Source: Mycolicibacterium rufum (GTDB taxonomy: Bacteria > Actinomycetota > Actinomycetes > Mycobacteriales > Mycobacteriaceae). From it: a stretch of DNA of 64,000 nucleotides. A program made the translations under genes and the position numbers. The notes under the pieces were generated by a model. The model was not told the origin of the DNA, ran no database searches, and saw only the letters and a list, made by a program, of their open reading frames with translations. This document shows, in pieces, positions 26,242-35,724 of the stretch; the first letter of the stretch is position 1; every line of letters begins with the position of its first letter. Location: the NCBI RefSeq assembly GCF_022374875.2, contig NZ_CP092427.2, positions 2,356,001-2,420,000 of the forward strand. Direction: 5' to 3'.

Positions 26242-26790
26242 ATGACAGCACCGCTGACGGCGCGGGCCGGCGATCGCGACCGCGAGGCCACCGCCGACCT
26301 GCTCGGGCAGGCACTCGCGCAGGGCTACCTCGACCTCGACGAGTTCGACGCCCGGCTGCGTCAGGTCTACGACGCCCACACGACCCCCGACCTGCGGCAG
26401 CTGACGGCCGACCTGCCGGCGGCGGAGCTGCGGCGCAACGACCCCCGTCGCGCCGCCGCCCGGCGGGCGGCGGTCCGCCGCGGGGTCGCCCTCCACGTGG
26501 CCGGCTACCTGGCGATGGTCGTCATCGTGCTGACCGTCTGGTTGGCCGTCGGCCTGGGCACCGGCTCGTGGTACTTCTGGCCGATCTGGCCGATCCTCGG
26601 CGCAGGCATCGGCCTCGCCTCCCACGTCCTCCCTGTGCGCCTGGCGCTCGCGCGGGGGGTTTCCCCTATTGGTGCCTCGCCGGTCCCGCCCTTAGCGTGG
26701 GCCCTGGGACGGCCGTCGTGCCGAGCCAGGGGCGGAGGGAAACCATGGATTTCGTCGCACGAACCAGCACCGCGTTGGCGGTCGCGATAG
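26242..26790 (+). CDS. DUF1707 / 2TM domain membrane protein
   Basis: A 182-residue protein. DUF1707 lies at about 9-60 (AGDRDREATADLLGQALAQGYLDLDEFDARL), an actinobacterial domain found in proteins linked to cell-surface or stress control. Two hydrophobic segments follow at about 88-112 and 114-135. AGGGAGG at Shine-Dalgarno distance supports ATG 26242. The last 40 residues are Pro/Arg/Ser-rich and overlap the next gene by 46 nt, so the frame may have been extended. A perfect inverted-repeat operator lies upstream, but no regulator gene is adjacent. Confidence 0.75.
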   Translation: MTAPLTARAGDRDREATADLLGQALAQGYLDLDEFDARLRQVYDAHTTPDLRQLTADLPAAELRRNDPRRAAARRAAVRRGVALHVAGYLAMVVIVLTVWLAVGLGTGSWYFWPIWPILGAGIGLASHVLPVRLALARGVSPIGASPVPPLAWALGRPSCRARGGGKPWISSHEPAPRWRSR

Positions 26791-27587
26791 TCGCGGGGAC
26801 GACCGTGCTGGCCCACCCTGGCGAGGCGCCCTCGGCCGCACCGGCGCGCCTCGACGCCGCGGTGGAACTGACAGCCTCGACGGCACCATGGACGCCGGCT
26901 CGCGACACGAGCGACGCGGCGGTTGCCGACGTGGCCCGGCAGCTCTCCCACGGGTACCGCATGCTCCAGAACGTCGCAGTCGCCGCGGACGAGAGCACCC
27001 CGCTCCTCGACGCGATCGACGACGCGTTCATCGACGGCACGGTCGTGCTGCGCCGGATCGTCACCCCGGTGCTCAATCAACTGGGGTTCGTCGGCAAGCA
27101 GATCTACATCGGCCTGAACCTCGTCGAGAGCCTCACCGCCAGTGCCGTGTTCAACGGCACCGACGTCCTGCGCGGAGAAGGGGTGGTCCAGAATCTGCGC
27201 GACGTCGCCACCGATGTCGGCTACTCGGCGCTCTTCGTCGCCATCGACGAGGTCTCCATCGGCATGACGGCCGAGGCGATCGCCATCAACAGGCCGCCGT
27301 TGGACCGGCCCGCGCGCTGGGACGATGCGGACCCACCCTTCAAGGGCAGGCCGCTGTCGGTGCCCGACCGCGACCGCGAGCCCACCGCGTCGACCATCGT
27401 CGACCGTCCTGCGCGCAGCGGGGTGTTCTCCGAGTGGAAGGCCAGGAAGGCGGAACGCGCCGAGAAGGCCGCCGAGGCGCGACAGGCGCGCAGGGACGCC
27501 CGAGAAGCGAAGAAAGCCGAGAAGGCGGAGAAGGCCGACAAGGCGGACCGGTCCGAGCCGGCCGGCGCGAGCGACGCCGACGCGTAA
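26745..27587 (+). CDS. exported conserved hypothetical with charged tail
   Basis: A 280-residue protein I do not recognise. Residues 1-30 form a likely signal peptide or anchor (ALAVAIVAGTTVLAHPG). The middle is a mixed hydrophobic region (GFVGKQIYIGLNLVESLTASAVF). Residues about 225-270 are a Lys/Glu/Ala repeat (AEKAEKADKAD) likely to form a helix or coiled coil. GGCGGAGGGA gives a good ribosome binding site for ATG 26745. It follows the DUF1707 gene with a 46-nt overlap and may share its promoter. Confidence 0.65.
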   Translation: MDFVARTSTALAVAIVAGTTVLAHPGEAPSAAPARLDAAVELTASTAPWTPARDTSDAAVADVARQLSHGYRMLQNVAVAADESTPLLDAIDDAFIDGTVVLRRIVTPVLNQLGFVGKQIYIGLNLVESLTASAVFNGTDVLRGEGVVQNLRDVATDVGYSALFVAIDEVSIGMTAEAIAINRPPLDRPARWDDADPPFKGRPLSVPDRDREPTASTIVDRPARSGVFSEWKARKAERAEKAAEARQARRDAREAKKAEKAEKADKADRSEPAGASDADA

Positions 27588-27592
27588 AGGGG

Positions 27593-29089
27593 TCAGCCCG
27601 GCTCGCCGTACTCGTCGAACCAGTACGCCAATTTCCCGCGCCGGCTCACCGCCCGCAGCCGGCGCTCGGCGGACTCCCGCGTCGCCGTCGTCGTCACGAT
27701 CATCACCTCGTCGCCGATCTGCAGCCGGGTCAGCGGCTCGGGGACGAATGCCCGCCCGTCCCTGATGATCAGGGTGATCACACTCGGGTCGGGCAGCCGC
27801 AGTTCCAGCACCGTGACGTTGTGCAGCCGCGAACCGGGCGCGACCCTGGTCGTCAGCAGCTCGGCGCCGAGGACGTCGAGCGGGGCGGCGTCCACGTGGA
27901 CCTCGCGGGTGGTGTCCCGCGGGATCAGGTCCAGCCACTCGGCGACCCGCCGCAGGCTCGGCCCCTGCACCAGGGTGAAGAGCACGACGAGGATGAACAC
28001 GATGTTGAGCAGCCGGCCGCTGCCGGGCACCCCCGCGACGATCGGATAGGTCGCCAGCACGATCGGCACCGCTCCGCGCAGCCCGGCATACGACAGGAAC
28101 GCCTGCTCCCGCCACGGCACCCGGAAGCCGCACAGCGACACCACGACCGACAGCGGCCGCGCCAGCACCAGCAGCACCAGGCCCGTGAGGATCGCCGGCA
28201 CCAGTTCGTCGAGCAGTTCGTCCGGCGACACCAGCAGACCGAGGATCACGAACAGCCCGATCTGCGCCAGCCAGCCCGAGCCCTCGGCGAACGACCGCGT
28301 CGCCGAGCGGTGCGGCAGCCCCGAATTGGCGAGCACCACGCTGGCCAGGTAGGCGGCCAGGAAACCGCTCGCATGCGCCGAACCCGCGGCGGCGAACGCC
28401 AGCATGCCGAGCCCGAACGTCGCCAGCGGGTACAGGCCCGCGGCGGGGAGCGCGGTGCGGCGCAGGGCGATCGCCCCGAGGAATCCGCACGCCAGACCGA
28501 TCAGTGCACCGACGGCCAACTCGTAGACGAGGGTCCCGACGATCGTCACCGGCTGCAACACCAGCGGGGTCACGCTGAACAGCAGCACCAGGATGACGGC
28601 GGGCGCGTCGTTGAAGCCGGACTCGGCCTCCAGCAGGCCGCCCAGCCGTCGGGGCAGCGGCACCACCCGCAGCACCGAGAACACGGCCGCCGCGTCGGTG
28701 CTCGACACGATCGCGCCCAGCAGCAGCGCCAGCTGCCAGTTCATCCCGAGCAGCAGGTGCGCGGCGATCGCGGTGATCAGCGTGCTGACCACCACGCCGA
28801 CCGTCGCGAGCACCGCGGCCGGCGCCAGCACCTTGCGGATGTCGGAGAAGCGCGTCGTCAGACCGCCTTCGACCAGGATGACGCCCAGCGCGGCGGTGCC
28901 CAGATCCTGGGCGAGTTGCGCGTTGTCGAAGTGCAAACCGAGGCCGTCCTCGCCGACCAGGACACCGACGCCGAGGAACAGCAGCAGGCTGGGCAGGCCG
29001 GCTCCGGTGGCCAGCCTGGTGGCGGCGATGCTCGCCAGCAGCACCAGGCCCCCGATGAACAGCGCCACGTACAGCTCGTGCAGTGTCAC
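27593..29089 (-). CDS. K+/H+ antiporter, NhaP2-type, with TrkA-C domain
   Basis: A 498-residue CPA1-family cation/proton antiporter. About 12 membrane segments span residues 1-385, with SSTDAAAVFSVLR and ESGFNDAPAVILVLL carrying the conserved Asp residues of the CPA exchange site. A cytosolic RCK-C/TrkA-C domain (about 400-485, ending EPLTRLQIGDEVMIV) probably senses a nucleotide or ion. It resembles NhaP2, which exports K+ in exchange for H+. The start is a GTG (29089) preceded by GAGGAAA. A TrkA-type protein gene is divergent, 56 bp away. Confidence 0.88.
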   Translation of the reverse strand: MTLHELYVALFIGGLVLLASIAATRLATGAGLPSLLLFLGVGVLVGEDGLGLHFDNAQLAQDLGTAALGVILVEGGLTTRFSDIRKVLAPAAVLATVGVVVSTLITAIAAHLLLGMNWQLALLLGAIVSSTDAAAVFSVLRVVPLPRRLGGLLEAESGFNDAPAVILVLLFSVTPLVLQPVTIVGTLVYELAVGALIGLACGFLGAIALRRTALPAAGLYPLATFGLGMLAFAAAGSAHASGFLAAYLASVVLANSGLPHRSATRSFAEGSGWLAQIGLFVILGLLVSPDELLDELVPAILTGLVLLVLARPLSVVVSLCGFRVPWREQAFLSYAGLRGAVPIVLATYPIVAGVPGSGRLLNIVFILVVLFTLVQGPSLRRVAEWLDLIPRDTTREVHVDAAPLDVLGAELLTTRVAPGSRLHNVTVLELRLPDPSVITLIIRDGRAFVPEPLTRLQIGDEVMIVTTTATRESAERRLRAVSRRGKLAYWFDEYGEPG

Positions 29090-29145
29090 TGTTTCCTCGC
29101 TGCAGGCACTTGTGTCGCTGTCAGTAAATCAGCACAGTCACCTCT

Positions 29146-29829
29146 ATGCGGATCGCGATAGCCGGCGCCGGGGCCGTTGGCCGCTCGGTGGCCCAGGAGT
29201 TGGTCGACTACGGCCACAAGGTGCTGCTCATCGAGAAGGAGTTCCACCGCTACGAGCCGGCGACCGTGCCGGGCGCGGAATGGTTCCTGGCCGACGCGTG
29301 CGAGGTGTCCTCCCTCGAGGAGGCCGAGATGCACATCTGCGACGTCGCGATCGCGGCCACCGGCGACGACAAGGCGAACCTGGCGATGGCACTGCTCGCC
29401 AAGAGCGAGTTCGGTATCGGCCGGGTGGTGGCACGCATCAACGACGCCCGCAACGAGTGGCTGTTCACCGACGGGTGGGGCATCGACGTCGCGGTGTCCA
29501 CGCCGGTGGCCATGGTGGCCGCCGTCGAGGGGGCGATCGACGTCGGTCACGTGGTCCGGTTGATGGCGCTCGGCCGCGGACCGCGCGAGCTGCGCGGCGA
29601 GGGCAGCGCCAACGTCGCCTCGTTCACGCTGCCGGCCGGCAGCCCTCTGGTCGGGCGCCGGGTCGGCGATCTGACGATGCCGCGCGACAGCGCTCTGGTG
29701 ACGGTGCTGCGCGGCAATCGGTTGATCGTGCCGGAGGCGACCGACGTGCTGCGCGACGGCGACGAGATCCTGTTCGTCTGCGGCCCCGACGGGGAGGACC
29801 GCATCGAGGTGATGGTCACCGGCCGCTGA
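29146..29829 (+). CDS. TrkA-type K+ transport regulatory protein
   Basis: A 227-residue RCK protein. The N-terminal NAD(H)-binding domain has GAGAVG at 7-12, EKEFHRY and AATGDDKANL. The C-terminal TrkA-C domain spans about 140-225 (SPLVGRRVGDLTMPRD). Such proteins form octameric gating rings on Trk/Ktr channels. No channel gene is near, but the divergent antiporter has its own TrkA-C domain, so it may regulate that or act on a distant partner. Its two domains match the mycobacterial CeoB/CeoC proteins. Confidence 0.88.
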   Translation: MRIAIAGAGAVGRSVAQELVDYGHKVLLIEKEFHRYEPATVPGAEWFLADACEVSSLEEAEMHICDVAIAATGDDKANLAMALLAKSEFGIGRVVARINDARNEWLFTDGWGIDVAVSTPVAMVAAVEGAIDVGHVVRLMALGRGPRELRGEGSANVASFTLPAGSPLVGRRVGDLTMPRDSALVTVLRGNRLIVPEATDVLRDGDEILFVCGPDGEDRIEVMVTGR

Positions 29830-29923
29830 CGACGCGGGCGGTGACCGCCCGGCCCCGTAGACTGGGGGCCGGCTCTCTGCCGCCACCGACGAAACCGCCC
29901 GCCGACGACGACGAAACGGAGCC

Positions 29924-32800
29924 ATGCTCGCCATCCTCGCTGCGCACGCAGTGGCCACCGTGCTGGCGCCGGTTCTCGTCCACCGCTGGGGTCGGCGCGC
30001 GTTCTATCCGCTGGCGTTGGTTCCGCTCGGCTCGCTGATCTGGGTGGCCCGCCACTGGCCCGGCAGCGGTCCCGGGCAGCGGCTCACCGTGCCGTGGGTC
30101 CCCGACCTGTCGATGGATATCACGCTGCGCTTCGACGCGCTCGCCGCGATCATGAGCGTGCTGGTGCTCGGCGTCGGGGCGCTGGTGCTGTTCTACTGCG
30201 CCGACTACTTCCACCACCACGACGGGCACACCGAGAAGCGGCTGCCCAGCTTCGCCGCGGAGCTGGTCGCCTTCTCCGGCGCGATGTTCGGCTTGGTCAC
30301 CAGCGACAACATGCTCGTGCTGTACGTGTTCTGGGAGATCACGACGGTGCTGTCGTTCCTGCTGGTCGGGCACTACGCCGAGCGCGCCACCAGCAGGCGC
30401 GCCGCCACCCAGGCGCTGTTGGTGACGACGCTGGGTGGGCTGGCGATGCTCGTCGGGATCGTCGTGATCGGCAACGTCGCGGGCACGTTCCTGATCTCCG
30501 AGCTGGTGGCCGATCCCCCGACCGGCGTCGCGGCCTCGGTGGCGATCGTGCTGATCCTCGTCGGTGCCCTGTCGAAGTCGGCCATCGTGCCGCTGCATTT
30601 CTGGCTGCCGGGCGCGATGGCCGCCCCCACCCCGGTGAGCGCGTACCTGCACGCGGCGGCGATGGTCAAGGCCGGCGTCTACCTGATCGCGCGGCTGACC
30701 CCTGGGTTCTCCGACTCCCCCGAATGGCGGCCGACGGTGATCTCCCTCGGGCTGCTGACCATGCTGCTCGCCGGGTGGCGGGCGATGCGCGAGTACGACC
30801 TCAAGCTGATCCTGGCGTTCGGGACGGTCAGCCAGCTCGGCCTCATCACGGTGATGGTCGGGGCGGGTGGCAGCGAGATGATGCTCGCCGGTCTGGCGAT
30901 GCTGTGCGCGCACGCGATGTTCAAAGCCGCGCTGTTCATGGTGGTCGGCATCATCGACCACGCCACCGGTACCCGCGACATCCGCCGGTTGGCCTGGCTC
31001 GGCGACCGCAGTAAACCGTTGCTGGTGATCGCGTGCTGCGCCGCGGCCAGCATGGCGGCCCTGCCGCCGTTCCTCGGGTTCGTCGCGAAAGAGGCCGACT
31101 TCGAGACCGTGCTGCACAGCCCGTCGTTGGGCGCGGCCGCACCGCTGGTGCTCGCCGGCATCGCCGCCGGTTCTGTGCTCACCACCGTCTACAGCCTGCG
31201 CTTCGTGTTCGGCGCCTTCGGCCGCAAGGGCCTGCCGCAGCCGAGCACCCGCGTCCGCGAGATGCACCGCCCCGAGACCCTTTTCCTCATCCCGCCCGCG
31301 ATCCTGGCCGGCGCCGGTCTGCTGTTCGGCCTGTGGCCCAAGGGCCTGGACGACGTGCTCGGCGACTACGCCGACACGGTCCCCGATCCGGCCGGCTACG
31401 AAGCGGATTACCACCTGGCGCTCTGGCACGGCGTGAATCTGCCGCTGCTGCTGTCGGTACTGGTGCTCGGCTCGGGCATCGCGATCTACCTGAGCCGCGG
31501 GCGGCTGCGCCGGGCTCGGCTCGGATTCCTGCCGTTGGCGAACGCCGACCGCATCTACGACGCGGTGCTGCGTGGCGCCGACATCATGTCGGTGCGGCTG
31601 ACCGCGATGACCCAGCGCGGCTCGATCCCGGCGACCCAGTCGGTGATCCTGACCACGCTCGTGCTGGTCCCGCTGGCCGTGCTGGCGCTCGGGACACGCG
31701 ACCGTCCGCACTTCGCGCTGTGGGAGTCCCCTCCCCAGGCGGTGGTCGGCGCCCTGATGCTCGCCGCCGCGTTCGCCGCCACCGTGATGCGCAACCGTCT
31801 GGCCGCGGTGCTGCTGGTCGGCGTCACCGGTTACGGGTGCGGGGTGATCTTCGCGTTCCACGGCGCACCCGATCTGGCATTGACACAGTTCCTGGTGGAG
31901 ACGTTGACGCTGGTGGTGTTCGTGCTCGTGCTGCGGGTGCTGCCCGCCGAGACGGGTGGCGCCGACATCCGGCGCTTCCGGGTGCCGCGCGCGGTACTGG
32001 CCGTCGCCGTCGGCGCGACGGTCACCACACTCGCGGCGTTCGCGATGGCGGCGCGATCCGGCCGGCCGATCGCCGACCTGCTGCCCGACGCGGCGTACCT
32101 GCGCGGACACGGCGCCAACACCGTCAACGTGCTCCTCGTCGACATCCGCGCCTGGGACACCCTGGGCGAGATCTCGGTGCTGCTGGTCGCCGCCACCGGG
32201 GTCGCGTCGATGGTGTTCCGCAACAGGCGTTTCGGCGCGGCGCCCCGCGTCGCCGACGCCGGTCAGCCCGACATCGGCAAGCTCGCCGTGTACTCCACCA
32301 ACAGCCCGGCCGCCGGCGAGGTTACCTGGCTGCGCGGCAGTGAACTGCGCGATCCCCGCAACCGTTCACTGGTGCTCGAGGTGGCGACGCGGCTGATCTT
32401 CCCGGTGATGATGGTGCTGTCGGCCTACTTCTTCTTCGCCGGCCACAACACCCCCGGCGGCGGGTTCGCGGGCGGGCTGATGGCCGGCCTCGCCCTGGTG
32501 CTGCGCTACCTGGCCGGCGGCCGCTACGAACTCGGAGAGGCGCTGCCGTTCGACGCCGGCAAGATCCTCGGCGCAGGCTTGATGCTCTCGGCCGGCACGG
32601 CGGCCGCGTCGCTGCTCGTGGGCGCCCCGGCGCTGTCCTCGGCACTGATCCAGTTCGACGTGCCGGTGCTCGGCTCGGTCAAGTTCGTCACGGCGCTGTT
32701 CTTCGACATGGGTGTCTACCTGATCGTCGTGGGCCTGGTTCTCGACGTGCTGCGCAGCCTCGGGGCGCGCATCGACGAGGAGTTGGGGAAGTCACGATGA
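29924..32800 (+). CDS. mrpA: Mrp/Mnh Na+/H+ antiporter subunit A fused to subunit B
   Basis: A 958-residue membrane protein. Residues 1 to about 500 form the NuoL-like proton-translocating core (LYVFWEITTVLSFLLVGHYA, FWLPGAMAAPTPVSAYLHAA, ILAFGTVSQLGLITVMVG). About 590-770 is the MnhA C-terminal region. Residues from about 805 (FPVMMVLSAYFFFAGHNTPG) are a complete MrpB-type domain. The A+B fusion explains why no separate mrpB follows. It heads a six-gene operon with 4-nt overlaps that builds a proton-motive-force-driven Na+ exporter used in alkaline and salt tolerance. Confidence 0.93.
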   Translation: MLAILAAHAVATVLAPVLVHRWGRRAFYPLALVPLGSLIWVARHWPGSGPGQRLTVPWVPDLSMDITLRFDALAAIMSVLVLGVGALVLFYCADYFHHHDGHTEKRLPSFAAELVAFSGAMFGLVTSDNMLVLYVFWEITTVLSFLLVGHYAERATSRRAATQALLVTTLGGLAMLVGIVVIGNVAGTFLISELVADPPTGVAASVAIVLILVGALSKSAIVPLHFWLPGAMAAPTPVSAYLHAAAMVKAGVYLIARLTPGFSDSPEWRPTVISLGLLTMLLAGWRAMREYDLKLILAFGTVSQLGLITVMVGAGGSEMMLAGLAMLCAHAMFKAALFMVVGIIDHATGTRDIRRLAWLGDRSKPLLVIACCAAASMAALPPFLGFVAKEADFETVLHSPSLGAAAPLVLAGIAAGSVLTTVYSLRFVFGAFGRKGLPQPSTRVREMHRPETLFLIPPAILAGAGLLFGLWPKGLDDVLGDYADTVPDPAGYEADYHLALWHGVNLPLLLSVLVLGSGIAIYLSRGRLRRARLGFLPLANADRIYDAVLRGADIMSVRLTAMTQRGSIPATQSVILTTLVLVPLAVLALGTRDRPHFALWESPPQAVVGALMLAAAFAATVMRNRLAAVLLVGVTGYGCGVIFAFHGAPDLALTQFLVETLTLVVFVLVLRVLPAETGGADIRRFRVPRAVLAVAVGATVTTLAAFAMAARSGRPIADLLPDAAYLRGHGANTVNVLLVDIRAWDTLGEISVLLVAATGVASMVFRNRRFGAAPRVADAGQPDIGKLAVYSTNSPAAGEVTWLRGSELRDPRNRSLVLEVATRLIFPVMMVLSAYFFFAGHNTPGGGFAGGLMAGLALVLRYLAGGRYELGEALPFDAGKILGAGLMLSAGTAAASLLVGAPALSSALIQFDVPVLGSVKFVTALFFDMGVYLIVVGLVLDVLRSLGARIDEELGKSR

Positions 32801-33276
32801 CCGGCATGACGGTGTACCTGGTTCCCCTGGCCATCATCGGCGGCCTCACCACCGCCGGGGTGTACCTGCTGTTGGAACGGCACCTGACCCGAATGCTGTT
32901 GGGCCTGTTGCTGATCGGCAACGCGATCAATCTGCTGATCCTCACCGTGGGGGGGCCGTCGGGCAATCCGCCGGTGCGGGGACGCACCAGCGGCGACAAC
33001 ACGACGACGGCGGATCCGCTGGCCCAAGGCCTGATCCTGACCGCGATCGTGATCACGATGGGTGTCGCGGCGTTCGTGTTGGCGCTGACCTACCGGTCCT
33101 ACCGGCTGAACACCCGCGAAGAGGTGAGCAACGACCCCGAGGACATCAGGGTGTCCCAGCAGTCCGGGACCGAGGTCGGCGAGGAACTGGAGGGCCGGCT
33201 GAAACCCGACCGCACCCGCGACACCGACCTGCCCGACGAACTGGACGCGCTGCCCGGACACGAGGGGTCACGATGA
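32797..33276 (+). CDS. mrpC: Mrp/Mnh antiporter subunit C
   Basis: A 159-residue NuoK-like subunit. Three membrane helices lie in residues 1-100 (LLLIGNAINLLILTVGG, QGLILTAIVITMGVAAFVLAL). A charged C-terminal tail of about 50 residues, longer than in many MrpC proteins, contains several acidic clusters. It overlaps both neighbours by 4 nt. Confidence 0.93.
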   Translation: MTGMTVYLVPLAIIGGLTTAGVYLLLERHLTRMLLGLLLIGNAINLLILTVGGPSGNPPVRGRTSGDNTTTADPLAQGLILTAIVITMGVAAFVLALTYRSYRLNTREEVSNDPEDIRVSQQSGTEVGEELEGRLKPDRTRDTDLPDELDALPGHEGSR

Positions 33277-34895
33277 TCGGCGGTCACCTCGCCGCGGTGC
33301 TGACCCCGCTGCCCGTCCTGATCCCGATGCTGGCCGCGGCGATCACGCTGCTCGCCGGCCGCAAGCCGCGCCTGCAGCGGGGTATCGCGGTGCTGGCGTT
33401 GTCGGTGGTGCTCGTCGTCTCGGCGATGCTCGTGTACCTCGCCGACCGGGACGGCACGATCGCGCTGCAAGTCGGCGGCTGGGGTTCGACCGAGCCGGGG
33501 ATGGGGCCGCTGGGCATCACGCTGGTCGTCGACCGATTGTCGGCGCTGATGCTGGTCGTGTCGTCGATCGTGCTGCTCGCCGTCGTCTTCTACGCCATCG
33601 GGCAGGGCATCCGGGACGGCGACGGCCGTCAACCGGTGTCGATCTTCTTGCCGACCTACCTGGTCCTTTCCGCGGGCGTGTTCATGGCGTTCCTCGCCGG
33701 CGACCTGTTCAACCTGTTCGTCGGTTTCGAGGTGCTGCTCAACGCGAGTTTCGTGCTGCTGACCATCGGCGCGAGCCGGGAGCGGGTGCGCGCCGGCATC
33801 TCCTACGTGATGGTGTCGATGGTGTCGTCGCTGGTGTTCCTGTTCGGCATCGCGCTGGTGTACGCGACCACCGGGACCCTGAACATGGCCGAGCTGTCGG
33901 TGCGGCTCGACGGTGTGTCCGAGGGGACGCGCACCGCGCTGTTCGCGGTGCTGCTGGTGGCGTTCGGCATCAAGGCCGCGGTGTTCCCGCTGTCGACGTG
34001 GCTGCCCGACTCCTACCCCACCGCGCCGGCGCCGGTCACCGCCGTGTTCGCCGGCCTGCTCACCAAAGTGGGTGTCTACGCGATCATCCGGGCCCACTCG
34101 CTGCTCTTCCCAGGCGGCTCGATGGACAACGTGCTGCTGGTCGCCGGGCTCGCGACGATGCTGATGGGCATCCTCGGCGCGATCGCCCAGAGCGACATCA
34201 AGCGGCTGCTGTCGTTCACCCTCGTCAGTCACATCGGCTACATGGTGTTCGGCATCGCGCTGTCCAACCAGCTGGGCATGTCGGGTGCGATCTACTACGT
34301 CGCCCACCACATCCTGGTGCAGACCACGCTGTTCCTGGTCGTCGGGCTGATCGAACGGCAAGCGGGGGCGTCGACGCTGGAGCGGCTCGGCGGGCTCGCG
34401 GCCGCGAGCCCGGTGCTGGCCTTCGTGTTCGTCGTCCCGGCCCTCAATCTCGGTGGTATTCCGCCGTTCTCGGGCTTCATCGGCAAGGTGGCTCTGCTCG
34501 AGGCCGGCTCGCAGTCCGGTTCGGTGCTGGCCTGGATGCTGGTCGCCGGCAGCGTCATCACCAGCCTGCTCACGCTCTACGTCATCGCGCGGGTGTGGAC
34601 CAAGGCGTTCTGGCGGGCGCGCAAGGATGCGCCCGAAGGCCATCTGTCCGGTGGCGCGCCGACGGTGCTGCTCGACGATCCGGAGGACTCGGTGGACATC
34701 GAGTTCGTCGACCGCGACGACGTGGGCAGGATGCCGATCGGCATGCTGGTGCCGACCGGGGCGCTGATCGCGGTCGGGTTGGCGCTGACCGTCGCGGCCG
34801 GACCGATCTTCGCCTACAGCGACCGGGCCGCCGCGGAAGTGCTCGACCGCGGGCAGTACATCACCGCGGTGCTCGGGGAGGTGCCGCAGCAATGA
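33273..34895 (+). CDS. mrpD: Mrp/Mnh antiporter subunit D
   Basis: A 540-residue NuoN/NuoM-like subunit with the conserved proton-channel blocks LFNLFVGFEVLLNASFVLLT, FPLSTWLPDSYPTAPAPVTA and IKRLLSFTLVSHIGYMVFG. About 14 helices are followed by a loop rich in acidic residues near 475-500. ATG 33273 overlaps mrpC by 4 nt. Together with MrpA it forms the two proton-translocating modules of the complex. Confidence 0.94.
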   Translation: MIGGHLAAVLTPLPVLIPMLAAAITLLAGRKPRLQRGIAVLALSVVLVVSAMLVYLADRDGTIALQVGGWGSTEPGMGPLGITLVVDRLSALMLVVSSIVLLAVVFYAIGQGIRDGDGRQPVSIFLPTYLVLSAGVFMAFLAGDLFNLFVGFEVLLNASFVLLTIGASRERVRAGISYVMVSMVSSLVFLFGIALVYATTGTLNMAELSVRLDGVSEGTRTALFAVLLVAFGIKAAVFPLSTWLPDSYPTAPAPVTAVFAGLLTKVGVYAIIRAHSLLFPGGSMDNVLLVAGLATMLMGILGAIAQSDIKRLLSFTLVSHIGYMVFGIALSNQLGMSGAIYYVAHHILVQTTLFLVVGLIERQAGASTLERLGGLAAASPVLAFVFVVPALNLGGIPPFSGFIGKVALLEAGSQSGSVLAWMLVAGSVITSLLTLYVIARVWTKAFWRARKDAPEGHLSGGAPTVLLDDPEDSVDIEFVDRDDVGRMPIGMLVPTGALIAVGLALTVAAGPIFAYSDRAAAEVLDRGQYITAVLGEVPQQ

Positions 34896-35440
34896 GGACA
34901 CTGGCGCTGCGGGTGTGGATGGTGTGCTGGCTGATCCTGGTGTGGGTGTTGTTGTGGGGCACCGTCTCTGCGGCCAACATCCTCTCGGGTCTGGTGGTCG
35001 CGTTGGTGGTGACGCTGCTGCTGCCGCTGCCGCCGGTCCCCGTCGAGGGCCGGCTGCACCCCATTCCGCTGCTGCGCCTCGTGCTGACCGTCATCTACTA
35101 CCTGCTGGCGTCCTCGGTACAGGTGGCGGCGCTGGCCCTGAAACCGGGACCGCCGCCGCTGACCGCGGTGCTGCGCGCCCACATCGCGGTGAAGTCCGAT
35201 CTGGTGCTGGTGCTGGCGGTCAACATCATCAACCTCACGCCGGGCACCATCGTGCTGGAGATCGACCAGCCCCGCCGGATGATCTACGTGCACGTGCTCG
35301 ACGTCGGATCCGAACGCACGGTGCAACGGTTCTACCGGCAGGTGGCGGGTCTGCAGAAGCTGTTGGTCGCCTCCTTCGAGCGGGATGCGGACTGGCGGCC
35401 TGCCCCCGAGAAGGCGCAGGAGAAGGGGGCCACGTCGTGA
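34892..35440 (+). CDS. mrpE: Mrp/Mnh antiporter subunit E
   Basis: A 182-residue subunit. Three N-terminal helices (residues 8-85) are followed by a cytosolic domain with SDLVLVLAVNIINLTPGTI, the MnhE signature. The tail is Lys/Glu-rich. Start ATG 34892 overlaps the mrpD stop and the end overlaps GTG of mrpF. Confidence 0.93.
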   Translation: MRTLALRVWMVCWLILVWVLLWGTVSAANILSGLVVALVVTLLLPLPPVPVEGRLHPIPLLRLVLTVIYYLLASSVQVAALALKPGPPPLTAVLRAHIAVKSDLVLVLAVNIINLTPGTIVLEIDQPRRMIYVHVLDVGSERTVQRFYRQVAGLQKLLVASFERDADWRPAPEKAQEKGATS

Positions 35441-35724
35441 CCGTCGTCTGGATCGTCGCCGGGGCCATGCTGTCGGCCGCGGCGCTGGCCACCATGTTCC
35501 GGATGCTGCTCGGACCCACCACACTCGACCGGCTGGTCGCATTGGACACCCTCGTCGCGGTGGCGATGTGCGCGATCGGCACATGGGCGGCGTTCAGCCT
35601 CGACACCACGGTCACCTACAGCCTGACCGCGCTGGCGTTGATCACCTTCGTCGGGTCGGTCAGCGTCGCCCGGTTCCGCGTGCCCGACGTGGACGACCCG
35701 GCGGACAAGGGTCGGCAGCGATGA
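35437..35724 (+). CDS. mrpF: Mrp/Mnh antiporter subunit F
   Basis: A 95-residue protein with three membrane helices. RMLLGPTTLDRLVALDTL is the MnhF loop between helices 1 and 2. It starts at GTG 35437 within the mrpE stop (GTGA) and overlaps mrpG by 4 nt. Confidence 0.93.
   Translation: MTVVWIVAGAMLSAAALATMFRMLLGPTTLDRLVALDTLVAVAMCAIGTWAAFSLDTTVTYSLTALALITFVGSVSVARFRVPDVDDPADKGRQR

Noticed and set aside
27470..27560. Repeated GAGAAGGCC-like units as a DNA repeat element
   Set aside because: They encode the Lys/Glu/Ala-rich tail of the exported protein and follow codon phase, so the repeat is a protein feature.
29816..32110. A 764-codon frame opposite mrpA, rich in His, Gln and Arg
   Set aside because: It mirrors mrpA in a GC-rich genome. 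The composition (His/Arg/Gln-rich, no domains) is the usual antisense shadow, and the sense gene has clear domains.
33099..34901. A 600-codon minus-strand frame opposite mrpC and mrpD
   Set aside because: Antisense shadow with no recognisable domain; the sense operon is conserved.
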